Shown: positions 47,491-57,866, numbered from the stretch's first letter. The stretch: DNA of 64,000 bases from Malachius bipustulatus (GCA_910589415.1 OU342632.1:47543341-47607340), one strand, 5' to 3'. Notes: a model not told the origin generated them from the letters alone. A program made the numbers and translations.

Positions 47491-48899
47491 CGTGGGCAGG
47501 TGAATTTTGGAAAACCACTTTTTCGTGATCTGGGGGTCATGATCGGTGAACATTTGATGAGTTTGGGTGATTTTCGAAAAGTGATGTCGTCCTCAATAGT
47601 GTATTTTTTTATTAAAAAATACACTAAAAAAGAAGAGCGCGGATGCATCCCTGTCACGTACAAAGCGTACAGAGGCTTCAACCATTCAATGAAGTTCCAT
47701 TGAATGGACTGCGTAGAATTTTGTGTACTGATCGAAGCTCAGTTCACGCGGGATGGTGTAACGAATAAAAAAAACTCCCACCTATGGGCATATGAAAATC
47801 CGCGCTCTGTTGTTCAGAAGAACTCGCAACAGATTTTCTATAAATGTGCAGTGTGGCATTGCAAATGATACCCTAATAGGACCCCATTTTTTGCTGGGCG
47901 GCTCACGGGGGAAATTTATTTACTTTTCCTACAAGTCTTTTTGCCCGGCTTGCTTGCAGAGGCGAACGTGAACAGGCGTGCTCTTTCCTTCCAGCAAGAT
48001 GGGGCACCACCGCATTTTTCTCGACAAGTCAGAGAGCATCTCCACAATGAGTACCCCAATCGTTGGTTCGGGCGCGGCGGCCCTCATTCCTGACCACCTA
48101 GGTCCCCCAACCTCACTGTTTAAGACTATTACCCATGGGACCATATGAAGCAGGAACTCTAAAAAACGGAAGTAAGTACCAGAGAGGAGCTCAGGACGGG
48201 AATACTGGTAGTTGCTGATGAAATTAGAAACAACAGGCAAATAATTCAAAAAGCAAACCAAAATTTATGGAAACGCTGCAGGAAATGTATTGAAGTTGGT
48301 AAAGGACATTTTGAGAACCGTTTATAACATTAATATTGATAACATTTAATTTACACTGACATTTTTCCCAGAGAAACAAGTCAAAAAATAAATTTGAAGG
48401 AATTCAGACGAACATTAAGTAAAATATGTCTGCCCGAAAACGATAATTTACTGAGAAGTTTTACTTTGACATTTTTTTTTCGAGACGGTTTGGGTGTGCC
48501 GTTCAAATTGAGGAATGATTTCTATAGAGTTTTTTCTTATCTTTTCAAATTCGATGACAGTTTTTCAGTACCACGGTCAAAAAATAAACTTTTTCAACAA
48601 AGACTATGGGGGCAAAAATTTTCAAGTCCGGTCCTGGATTTTTAATTAACTCAGAATACGGTTTTGATGAGTTTCCGGAATGCACCATTCCTAGTAAATT
48701 TCTACAAAATATCTCCAGCCGTTTCAGAAATATCGCCTATCAAAGTTTTGTACCTGAGACATAAAACACCCTGTAACTTCTTAACCAATCACACCAAAAA
48801 AATTTCTTTTGTGGTTTTCGACCCGCCTTGAAGTCCGCTTATCACCATTGGTCTATGTAAGGTCACTCATGAATCACCCTGTATAGAGAAGGATAAATG

Positions 48900-49657
48900 C
48901 AGTGCGCGAGAAAAGTAAGGAATATTCGATAAAACGGAGAGGGCTGTTTTTTTGAAAAAATAAAACAGGTCGATTTTTTTTTTTTAGTTGTTCAACTTTT
49001 GACATAAATTGGGTATACAGGGTGATGCGCGAAAAAGTGGTAACGTCATCGGCATTTTTTTTAAATGGCAACCCTTATTTTTTATTCCATTTTTTGACAC
49101 TTCATTCAATTGCCAGTATGGTAATGTAATCAATTTGTAACCTTAAATAAGGAAAATTCTGAGAAAACAGCTTGTGAGTCGAAATTGTGCACTTTTTACT
49201 GATGTGAAAATGGGAACATTAACGACAAAAATAGAACAAATATCAAATAAAAATGACTGTTTCCATGATAATTTTATAAGATCTGTCTATTAAATTAAGT
49301 CTATTAAATTAAATCTGTTAAATTAAATTAAATTAAAATCTATTAAATCTGTCTATTAAATTGAATCTGTCTCAATTAAGTTCTTTTCACAGAAATTTCG
49401 TCATTTGAGGTTACAAATTGATTATATTACCATATTGGCAATTGAATGAAGTATTAAACAATGGAATGAAAAATAAGGTTTGCCATTTAAAAAAAATACC
49501 GGTGACGTCACAGCTTTTTCGCGCATCACCCTGTATACCCCAATGTTATGTCAAAACTTCAAGAACTCAAAAACAAAATCGACCTGTTTTTTTATTTATT
49601 AAAAAAAACAGCCCTCCACGTTTTATCGAATTTATGCCTTACTTTTCTCGCGCACTG
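48900..49657. mobile_element. MITE with CAGTGCGCGAG termini, itself interrupted
   Basis: CAGTGCGCGAGAAAAGTAAG opposes CTTACTTTTCTCGCGCACTG, with GGAGGGCTGTTTTTTT opposite AAAAACAGCCCTCC further in. A 516-bp MITE with a different end sequence sits inside at 49018-49533. Original length is about 240 bp. Confidence 0.88.
49018..49533. mobile_element. 516-bp MITE, innermost insertion of the nest
   Basis: The TIRs run from CAGGGTGATGCGCGAAAAAG to CTTTTTCGCGCATCACCCTG with TA on both sides (49016-49017, 49534-49535). The centre has a CTATTAAATT(A/G)AATCTGT short repeat at about 49285-49375. Confidence 0.92.
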
Positions 49658-50950
49658 TATAGTGCACCTGTATAGAGACTAATGTAAATGAACATGCAGA
49701 AAATAACTGATTTATATTCCAAATATTATAGAAATAACTAATGAAAAATGAACATACAGAAAATGACTGTAATATCACGAATACAGATACTGAACCTACA
49801 ACTACAGGTCAACTTTATGATTTGACAAATATTCAGATGACCGTGGCAATTTAAAAAACCAGGAAGGCACAAAGGTCGCGATAAAACTGTGATTGGTCTA
49901 CCAATTAAAAAAAAGTCGTAGATGAGATAGATGAGATAATCCTGGCAAAGTTGTAGGTAGGTACTTTTTATAATTTTATCAATTTTCTCAAAAACTCATG
50001 ACAAAATACAAATCTAATAATTTAAATCTATATTACTACATAACACCATAACAATCGAAAATTTCGGTGGATGTTCGTTTTTATGGTGTTCTTTTTTATA
50101 ACACCCAAGTTACCTATTTATTATAGACATAGACAAATTGCGGACGGAATTCCTAAAAAAATAACCTTCAATCCGCCGTTGGACGGAAATTCAGCACCAA
50201 ATATTAGTTGTCCGCCGCCATTAATGGATTAATATTATGAACTTCCGCCGCAAGGCGGAACTCTAATTTTAAATGTACAATTCCGCCGGCGGAACTCTAG
50301 CCACACCGACTGAACATTTATAGGTATAGGTACTCAGTAACTATTAGACAGTTATAAGGTATTCAAGTTATTGAACTGTTCTTAAAGGAATCAAGATTGG
50401 GGGGGGGGGATTCTCTGTATAATTTTTTTATTGCCTTTCTCTCTTCCTTTTGTATTCATTCACATGTATTATAATAACCTTATTAAGGTGTTTGTAGAGT
50501 TGGATTAAATAAATAAATAAATTCTTGACATAAAAAATTGCTGTGCTTTGTGACATGTTTGTTGCACTGCATCCGCGACATAAGGTTATAAGCAGAGACA
50601 TGTCATGCACCAAAGCTTGCATTTAATACGTGTATTGCGGTATTTCTCCCATACTCACGTCGTTTGTCGCTTGATGAGCAAAACGCTCGCGCGCATTTGC
50701 ATTTGACAACGCAGCAACAAATACCTTCGCGCAAACAGAACTGAGATCGACTTTTTTCATTTTAATTGTTAATCATTGTTAACTAAGAAAAAATAGTTAG
50801 ATAGGCGAAAAGACAAAACAGAGTCTTCAGAAACTATGCCTGCTAATAACCTCTTTAACGAAAACGTGAGCAAAATGCTCATATAGCGACAAATGCCGGG
50901 TTAGAAAAAAAACATAACCTTGATATGTTTCGTATTTTCTGGACACTCTG

Positions 50951-52580
50951 TACATTATGAATATAATTTTAAAATGGCCTCTTAACGGGGGCCTCTTCTC
51001 TTCTTCTTACAGTGTCATAACTGTCATACCCACAATAATTGGGAGTAGGCTACCTCTCGCAAATGACTGTGGTTCGCGAGCGTTCAGTTCACATGCACAG
51101 ATAAATTATATGGGTCTCCTCGTTTTTTATCGCCGGAGTCCGAACGGCACTAAATTGAGAGGTTTTGCTAGGCAGGGTACTGTGCGGTGGTTTGACATTG
51201 CCTTCCGCATGGTGGATCCCGATCTTGGTTCGAGAAGCACAAAAAATTGTTTTGTTGGCTAAAACAATATAATTATAATATAATTTTTATAGGGGAGGTA
51301 CCTATCTTAAAGTTTTGACGGTCAGCTACAATAATTATTATTTGTCGAACTGTCAAACTTTACATTGTTAAGCGATCCGTATCCGTCGTTTCGACGTTGA
51401 AAACACCACGCTGATAGACCAATCAGAATTGAAAGTGTTGTTGAATCAACGTGGTGTTTTCGCGAAAACACTACGCGGTATCCGCAATCCGCATGATTGT
51501 TCATCAGATTACTTGAAAATTTTATGATGAGTGAACTAGCCAGTTTTACCTTAATTTTGTCTAATATAGAAACTCAAATTATGGACAATAGTTCACTGAA
51601 AATTACATAATTATTATTTATTCTCTAAAAGTGACTTTGCCTTAATCATTCTAAGGCGATTAACTTTTTCCCACCTTTTTATAGTAAAGTATGACAGAGC
51701 TCTTCAGAGAAAAAAAACTATCCGTTCTAAATTAAGGTTCTATACACTACAGGCTTTACTAGAGTAGGCAATTATAGACATACCTGCACAGTATATCTTT
51801 TTAAGAAATAAGTAGAGCTTTTTGGATGAAAATATCAATATTGCTCTATTCAAACTTACTACAAAGTTGAGTTATTATTGAGCTATTCAAAAGAAGCAAT
51901 TTAACAGCGTATGCTTACACGTACTCCAGCTTACAGGGATTCCAGTCCCATTGTTGCGGGAGAGCTTGAATTAATGCCGAATCCCTAGAGAGGAAAGATC
52001 AGAGTAGATTTACTCTCGAGTGGTTATTTAGCTTCGACGTGAGTTTGAAGTATCAGTTTTTAGTTATTGTTGTGGCGGATTTGGCACTCGTTAGCGACCT
52101 CATCTGTACTTATCGTTTTCAAGCACCTTTTTAGCTGAAGAAGTGAACGATGAGGGTCGATCAATTAAACAGACTTACAGAATGCCTCCACAATAATTTA
52201 CATGTCGAATTCCATACGTAATTTTCTTTTGCCCCCTATAAAGTGCACTTAGGCACGCTTAGTTTAGAATAAAATATTGAAAGTTATTTTATGTCCATTG
52301 ATATACTATAGGTACCTAACTAATAAGATAGGTTACAACGCGTTTTGTAATTTATATTATTGCACCATTACATATTAAGGGAGTTTAGCAAAAAGAGTGT
52401 ACCTACAGGCGAATGTTACGAATTTATGACTAAATACCTAATTCAATTATGGGGCATTTTGAAACAATTTTATTTGCACTTAACATTTAAGTGAAAATAA
52501 TTATTATAGTTATTACTAAAAGAATCTCTAACCTATGTTAGACTTAGGCAGGCAATAAACCATCAGGTGTCCGGAAATTG
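50951..52580. other. Intronic DNA, no gene recognised
   Basis: GC-balanced sequence at 50980-51260 has no legible coding motif. At 51395-51480 two phrases (GAAAACACCACG and CGTGGTGTTTTCG) form a short imperfect inverted repeat. Confidence 0.4.
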
Positions 52581-52584
52581 TATA

Positions 52585-53160
52585 CGCGGGGTGTTGAAAA
52601 AGTCCCGGTATAGGACGATTTACAGTCGATTGTAACCTTCAGACCTTATTTAGACGTTTATGGAAAATGAAACATTTAGTTTTTCTCAAAATGTGGTCAC
52701 TTTGAATAACTGGATTTGAATAATTATACCGAAAATGGTGACCATCTTTGATTTTTTAAGTGGAATTCCCCATATTTAATTACATTTCTAAAATTGTTTA
52801 AAAAAAATCCAATTAGAATGGGTTTTTACAGAGAGAATTTTAGAGTAGTGATGGTTTATGAAGTTATACACAAGTGAAAAATGTAATTTTCCAACTTCAA
52901 AGCAGCGCGTAAAACGAGAATGGTTCTATTACTTTATATATCGAAAAACGGCTTACATGTTCCTATGCTAACTTTCCATGTGGTAGGTATTTTACGGTGT
53001 AGGTACTTGAAATTTTTAGACAAGGTGAAATAATTTAATAGTACCTAAATTAAGTATACCTACCTACCCTACGTTAAAAGTTAAGATATAGAGACATAAA
53101 AGCTGATGTTTTCCGATATTTAGACTCGTTCTGGGTTTTACGCTGCTTTGAAGTCAGAAC
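52585..53160. mobile_element. Degraded MITE
   Basis: It begins GGGGTGTTGAAAAAGTCCCG and contains AACGGCTTACATGTTCCTAT and ACACAAGTGAAAAATG(T)AATTT phrases shared with the arms of 59512-60361. GCGTAAAACGAGAATGG and its degraded complement (CGTTCTGGGTTTTACGC) near 53140 suggest an old palindrome. Confidence 0.55.
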
Positions 53161-53400
53161 TTACAGAAGTTCGTATACTTACATATTACATACTATACTC
53201 CTTCCAATTTTTATAAGAAGGCGAAGGCTGGGCATGAGCTGCGCATATTGCGAGCTTTGTTCACCACCAATCATGTTTGATGAACGGCGGAGAGACTCTT
53301 GTCAGCCTTATCTGATTGATTGTTTTTTTTTTTTTTAACGTGGATACCGACTAACATTGCCGATATTGGACGTTAAATAAGTAACTCTAAAGGCGGTATA

Positions 53401-54440
53401 CAGAGTGTATCTAAAATGAACCGAGAAAATTCAGGGGGTGATTGATGAGATCATTTTAGGAAAAAAGTATAAACGTATGTTCTAAGAGGCTTAACTTTTT
53501 AACTACAGGGTGTTAAAGTTTCAAGAAAAAATCGTTTTTTAATAATAATAACTTTGATAAGAATCAAGATATTTTCGTGAAAATTTGTGTACACTTTCCA
53601 TGCATCAAGAGGCATTTCCCAACGTATATAACTTTTTGTTATTGTAGCAGTGGCGTTCGTGCAAGTCGCGTTACACTTAATTATTTTTGAAAAAAAAATA
53701 GCACGCCACTGCTTTATTATGAAAATAAAATTATTTTTCAAATCCTCTTTCATTTCTGAGTAAATATGATCTTTTCACTTTTTTTCAACCGATGCAAGGT
53801 TTTCTGATAAAAAAAAATAGAATACAGGTTGCCTCTTTCTGAAACTGCTTCAAAACTGCATCAGAAGTTCGATCCAATCTGTACTGCCGATAGAAAAAAA
53901 AACGTGTTCTCATAATATCTGACTCTTAAAAAAATGGCCTGTGGATAGTAAAACGTCGTTTAAGGAAATAAAAGCGAAACTGTCGAATTTGTGAATTTAT
54001 TTAAAACATATGATATTTATGTTTTTATCGGAAAACATTGCATATCAGTTGAAAAAAAGTCAAGGGATCTAATTCACTCAGAAATGAAAGAGGATTTAAA
54101 AAATAATTTTATTTTCATACGCAAAAGCAGTGATGTCGTACGACTTTTTTTTTTCAAAACTATTAAGTGTAATGAGACTTGCACGAACGCCACTGCTACA
54201 ATAACTGAAAGTTATACGTTGGGAAAGGCCTTTTGATGCATGGAAGGTGTACACAAATTTTCACGAAAATATCTTGATTCTTATCAAAGTTATTATTAAA
54301 AAACGATTTTTTTCTTGAAACTTCAACACCCTGTTGTGAAAAGTTGAGCCTCTTAGGACATACGTTAACTTACTTTTTTTCTTAAAATGATCTCATAAAT
54401 CACCCCCTGAATTTTCTCGGTTCATTTTAGATACACCTTG
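53401..54440. mobile_element. 1.04-kb MITE with about 400-bp arms
   Basis: CAGAGTGTATCTAAAATGAA opposes TTCATTTTAGATACACCTTG. The arms continue through ATTCAGGGGGTGATT, TAAGAATCAAGATATTTTCG and GCAGTGGCGTTCGTGCAAG with their complements. TA flanks both sides (53399-53400, 54441-54442). It lies only 220 bp from the DM-domain exon. Confidence 0.92.
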
Positions 54441-54461
54441 TAGATTTATTTTATATTGCAG

Positions 54462-54560
54462 TGCTGGCGGAGATTTTGGGGCTGCTTGAAATTTTGTAAT
54501 TTTTATTTCTACGACACAGGGAAAATTGGCATGGTAGAAGCACATTTTAAACTTTTCAAT
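54462..54560. mobile_element. Fragment of a mariner TIR interior
   Basis: TGGCGGAGATTTTGGGG(C/T)TG and the CACAGGGAAAAT ... GTAGAAGCACATTTTA stretch resemble the inner TIR of the element at 712-3089 (GTGGCGGAGATTTTGGGGTT). Confidence 0.5.
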
Positions 54561-54660
54561 GTTTTCTACATAAAAAAGTGCTCTTGGTCAAACATAAAAG
54601 TGCAATATTTTTTGCTGCGGGGATGAAAGCCAACTTCAACATAACATATAAGAAACTTAC

Positions 54661-54968
54661 AAGGACTAGATGGTTCTGATGTTGAATCTGAGGTCTGGAA
54701 CGCTCCTCTCTGTCCAAGAGTGCTCTCGACGGCAGTTACCGTGGCTGTGGACATCTCGGGAGCGGCGGCGGGTGCGGTTTGTCCCGTAGGCGGCGGTCCG
54801 GCGACGGGCCCGCTCTCACCTACCCCTGCAGGCGTCGGGAAGAGGATGCCAAGCTCGCGGGCCTCGTTCTCTTCCTGCGCCTGTTGTCTCCGAAGGGCCA
54901 CCTGAGCCGCCATCACCCGCTGCCGCTCCGCGATAAGTGTACACTTTGCACAATTGCAGTCGCGCCAC
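54661..54968 (-). CDS. dmrt99B: DMRTA-type gene, DM-domain exon (second half)
   Basis: The acceptor TTGTTACAG ends at 54969 and donor GTAAGT begins at 54660. After one base of a split codon the exon reads [20 protein letters not shown] followed by [20 protein letters not shown]. This is the C-terminal half of a DM domain: the C-x-C-x2-C zinc ligands (DCNCAKC) and the recognition helix that enters the DNA minor groove. [20 protein letters not shown] with EENEARELG favours DMRTA over doublesex. A Gly/Pro/Ala-rich linker follows, ending SEPSSP plus T of a split Ser codon that the exon at 18731 completes. It contributes 102 whole codons. The first zinc-ligand half (C-x2-C...H...C) must come from an exon beyond 64000. 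No disruption is seen. It is unusually GC-rich compared with the surrounding intron, as expected for a conserved exon. Confidence 0.96.
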
Positions 54969-55820
54969 CTGTAACAATACATCAAAATATACCTAAGTAC
55001 GATAATATTTTTTTACAGAACGAAATCATTTCATTTATAGGTAGGTACGTATACGAGTATTTATATTCATATTTTACCTATCGTAAGATTGAATAGAGTG
55101 GAAGTACGACAGTACTTAGGTTAGAGCACAAGGGGATCTTGTTTGGGATAACTGATGTCGGGTTGGGCCAGAAAGAATAGGTTACTCTATTTACCTGTCA
55201 AGCTGTCGGAATATTTTATTCCTTCATCAGGACCTAAGGTAGAGGAGGGTAATAAGGTCCATCGGAAAATAAGGCCCACTTTCAAATTTCGCGTCAACTA
55301 TGCAAACTTGTTTGTTTGAAGGTGTGGTCATTTTACTCTGTAGTGCTTGTGATTGTGCCATTCGTGAACACACTTCGAAAACGCGCTGCAAATATTACTT
55401 TCAATGACTGGAATTAATTAGGCGGTGGGACTATAAAAATACCAAAAATGTAAGTATATATTTTTCACTGTTTGGACTAGTGAAAAATATTTATGTTTTG
55501 AATAATCAAGTACTATAAGTTTTAAGCTTGAAATGCATGGCTTCAAAAGTTTGGTTATGGACATGGTCACGATGGCGGTGAAATATTAAATTCGTAACTG
55601 ATGTCGGAAAATAAGGCCCGGGCTGTATTTCCAGCATATTTCCAAGTGGGCCTTATTTTTAGATGTAGTTTTCAATATAGTTTCGGAGACTGGCAAGAAA
55701 TTCCATCAACGAGCTGTAAATAAAAATATTTTAGTGTTTCTGAAAACAAGGCCCGCAAGCTCTGATCAGAATAATGAACTGGGCCATATTTTGCGCTGTA
55801 ATTTTTAATCAATTTTTTTT

Positions 55821-55949
55821 ATGCAAGGAGAATTTCAGGCCGATATGCGTTCCTGTTCAGTCTGTAAAGTTTGGGTGCATGAAGAATGCGTAGGATTGAC
55901 AGCAGCAGACGACGTAGACATCTTTGTCTGCCCAAGATGTGAACCGTGA
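55821..55949 (+). CDS. 42-codon ORF with PHD-finger C-terminal half
   Basis: The frame is intact from ATG to TGA: MQGEFQADMRSCSVCKVWVH, then EECVG, an acidic stretch AADDVD and IFVCPRCEP. The spacing C-x2-C, W-x-H-x2-C, ... C-x2-C is the second half of a PHD-type zinc finger (roughly residues 12-40). Such a half-finger ending the protein is common at the C-terminus of pogo-type transposases from arthropods and cnidarians. A possible splice acceptor (AATTTCAG before GCC) suggests it was the last exon of a larger transposase. It lies inside the TA-flanked element at 55242-57364. It could instead be a captured host exon. Lack of stops in so short an ORF is weak evidence for function. Confidence 0.5.
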   Translation: MQGEFQADMRSCSVCKVWVHEECVGLTAADDVDIFVCPRCEP

Positions 55950-56071
55950 AACATTTTTATTAATGGGCCTTATTTTCAGCCCCTGCTGAAAGTAAGGCCC
56001 AGAACTGATTTATTTTTAATTACACATAACTTGTTCAGTTTTTATTTTATCGTTGCCAGAATTTTTATATA

Positions 56072-57254
56072 CAGTGTGTCCCCGGATGGACCTAACTATA
56101 TACTTATAAATTTCCTTATTTTGCATCTTAGGAAAAAAAGTCATTCTTTGGAAAAAGTTTTGCTTTATCTAGAATATCTTAAGCCGCTGTCAAAATTTTG
56201 AAATAATATACAGGGTGGATACAATTCATTTATTACAGTTTTTATCAAGGATATTTCCTACTAAAAAGTTCAATTGCATATCGATATAGCACTTCACCAA
56301 TACCGTAGCACTTAACTAAATAAATTCTTTGCTAGAGACAACATAATTTCAATTTAATATTGAATATTGAATATACAGGGTGGCCCAGCGAAAAGGTACC
56401 AGGCCTAATAACTTGAAAACTGAAGATGTACGCGAAAAACGTCGAAACAGGTCGATTTTGTTATTGAGAGGGACATATTTCCGTAACAAATTTAACCACC
56501 CAAGTTCACCCCCTTGGCAGGGGTAGCTACCCCTTTGCTTATCATCATAGGGAACAGCTATTGAGTGATACATCATTTGAAAGCTACTTGAATTCTCTTT
56601 ACAACGATATCCAACATTTTGGGTTTCGCTTACATACAGGTTGGCCCAACGAAAACATTTTTTTTTGAGCCACCCTGTATGTAAGTGAAACCCAAAATGT
56701 TAGATTGTTGTAAAAATCGTTGTAAAGAGAATTCAAGTAGTTTTCAAATGATGTCTCACTCAATAGCTGTTCCCTATGATGATAAGCAAAGGGGTATAGT
56801 CACCCCCTGCCAAGGGGGTGAACTTGGGTGGTTGAATTTGTTACGAAAATATGTCCCCCTCGATAACAAAATCGACCTGTTTCGACGTTTTTCGCGTACA
56901 TCTTCAGTTTTCAAGTTATTAGGCCTGGTACCTTTTCGCTGGGCCACCTATATTCAATATTCAATATTAAATTGAAATTATGTTGTCTCTAGCAAAGAAT
57001 TTATTTAGTTAAGTGCTACGGTATTGGTGAAGTGCTATATCGATATGCAATTGAATTTTTTAGTAAGAAATATCCTTGGTAAAAACTGTAATAAATGAAT
57101 TGTATCCACCCTGTATATTATTTCGAAATTTTGACAGCGGCTGAAGATATTCTAGATAAAGCAAAACTTTTTCTAAAGAATGACTTTTTTTCCTAAGATA
57201 CAAAATAAGGAAGTTTATAAGTATAGTTAGGTCCATCCGGGGACACATGCACTG
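56072..57254. mobile_element. 1.18-kb palindromic MITE
   Basis: The ends are CAGTGTGTCCCCGGATGGAC and GTCCATCCGGGGACACATGC followed by ACTG, with TA at 56070-56071 and 57255-57256. The two halves pair over nearly their full length (about 590 bp each) around 56660. Inside each arm is a further end, TA-CAGGGTGGCCCAGCGAAAA (56375) with its complement near 56945, and at the centre TACAGGTTGGCCCAACG opposite GAGCCACCCTGTA, so an older MITE lies at the core. Confidence 0.9.
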
Positions 57255-57866
57255 TATTATGTTCAAAGAGTTGTACTATTTATGTTGTTTTTCATATTTG
57301 AATAAACGTTTATTTTCTCATAATAATAAAATTAATTCCTTAGATGGGCCTTATTACCCTCCAGTACCTTACATGAATAATACAAAGTTATAGATTGTGT
57401 ATAATAATTGACATGTTATATCATTCATAACTTAATAACGGCTAAGCGAGGTTTACATGAAAGTTCGCTCTAATTACCATCAGATCGGTAAAACCACACA
57501 AACTCATTATTGAAAAACTTTGTTAAAAATTAAAATTTAGGTACATTAAAATCACGTTTATAATTACAAGTTAAAAACTGACTATAAAGAAGGACTCATT
57601 TTATTTGTTCACGGTTTCACATTATTATACGACCCGTGAACAAAGAAAATGCGAGTCGTTTTCTAGTCAGTTTTTAACTTGTAACTAACAATAATTTATA
57701 ATGTAAATTTTAATTTTTAACAAGTATTTTTCAACAATGAGTGTGTTTTTACCGATCTGATGGTGATGAGGGCGAACTTTCATGCACCTCGCTTAGCCGT
57801 AAATTGTGATATAACATGTCAATTATATGTCAATCTAATTTTGTAAGTATTGTTCATATGTAGGTC

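Larger units (their letters stand above)
45560..48330 (+). pseudogene. Decayed DDE transposase, third lineage
   Basis: It starts with a DUF4817-type HTH, EYADTMFVYGFCNGNSRAAA followed by REYHRR, then a stop and, in a shifted frame, NIVEMVAVNQSTTTQRIGQA and LGISQSRVSGTLKK, a second HTH-like helix set. A non-coding insert (about 45960-47480) follows. The catalytic part resumes as ILCTDRSSVHAGW (first Asp), HLWAYENPRSVVQKN, SFQQDGAPPHFSRQVREHLH (second Asp) and a degraded SPNLT (third block). The C-terminus ends near KRCRKCIEVGKGHFEN. Stops and frameshifts are frequent. It is the most complete of the three transposase relics here and would have moved the surrounding 3.9-kb element. Confidence 0.88.
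44963..48881. mobile_element. 3.9-kb mariner-like element with about 515-bp TIRs
   Basis: The TIRs (44963-45500 and 48365-48881) are close inverted copies from CAGGGTGATTCATGAGTGAC to GTCACTCATGAATCACCCTG. TA follows the right end; the left target is AA, probably mutated. It contains a decayed plus-strand transposase and a two- to three-copy tandem repeat. The TIRs are better conserved than the coding region, and each contains the same chance ORF. Confidence 0.92.
44282..49670. mobile_element. MITE split by two later elements
   Basis: It starts TA-CAGGGTGCACCTGTATATC at 44280. The inverted arm returns to ACCTCTTAGCGTAGGGAGAT just before 44963, then resumes after the mariner element as GAGAAGGATAAATG, and its last bases, TGCACCTG-TA, lie after the MITE at 48900-49657. 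The shared 80-bp MITE core appears on the minus strand at about 44644-44725. Confidence 0.7.
43955..50309. mobile_element. GC-rich foldback-like element with 7-bp target duplication
   Basis: The termini TCGGTGTGGCTAGA and CTAGCCACACCGA are inverted. The TIRs (43955-44207, 50135-50309) consist of GC-rich palindromic words such as TTCCGCCGGCGGAA, TTCCGCCTTGCGGCG and GTCCGCCGCCATTAATGG, which contrast with AT-rich flanks. CTGAACA directly flanks both sides (43948-43954, 50310-50316). The left TIR has about 90 extra bp. Without later insertions it is under 1 kb and non-coding. Confidence 0.82.
43770..50900. mobile_element. piggyBac-like element (TTAA target), host of further insertions
   Basis: The left end is TTAA-CCCGGCATTTGTCGCTAT; the right is ATAGCGACAAATGCCGGG-TTAG. 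A TTAA target (right copy mutated to TTAG) with CCC...GGG termini is diagnostic of piggyBac-type transposons. A subterminal pair (ATCATTTTGTTCAC versus GTGAGCAAAATGCTCAT) lies inside. Without the inserted 43955-50309 element the host is about 770 bp, so it is non-autonomous. No transposase motif is legible. Confidence 0.75.
43513..50950. mobile_element. Outermost MITE of a six-level nest
   Basis: The left part (43513-43765, starting CAGGGTGAAGAAAATCAGG) and the right part (50905-50950, ending GGACACTCTG) are two halves of one roughly 300-bp MITE, collinear with the unbroken copy at 39890-40215. TA lies outside both ends (43511-43512, 50951-50952). Everything between 43766 and 50904 was inserted later. 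Confidence 0.75.
18732..54660 (-). other. 35.9-kb DMRT intron loaded with transposons
   Basis: It is bounded by donor GTAAGT (54660-54655) and acceptor TTTCAG (18734-18732), phase 1 on both sides. It separates the DM-domain exon from the linker/DMA exon. Everything between these exons is annotated separately; no other exon of this gene was recognised inside it. Confidence 0.85.
55242..57364 (+). mobile_element. pogo-like element with GGCCTTATT motif repeats
   Basis: The TIRs GAGGAGGGTAATAAGG (left) and CCTTATTACCCTCCAG (right) are flanked by TA (55240-55241, 57365-57366). The word AATAAGGCCC or its complement recurs at about 55268, 55610, 55648, 55745 (AACAAGGCCC), 55781 (GGGCCATATT), 55965, 55991 (AGTAAGGCCC) and 57346. 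It contains a small PHD-like ORF and a 1.18-kb palindromic MITE. Transposase DDE motifs are missing; the pogo assignment rests on the TA target and the PHD-like terminus. Confidence 0.65.

Noticed and set aside
54720..55096. Plus-strand ORFs over the DM-domain exon
   Set aside because: They are antisense shadows of the GC-rich DMRT exon and run into intron.
56349..56975. Two similar ORFs on opposite strands
   Set aside because: They are the two arms of a palindromic MITE; protein similarity follows from the DNA palindrome.
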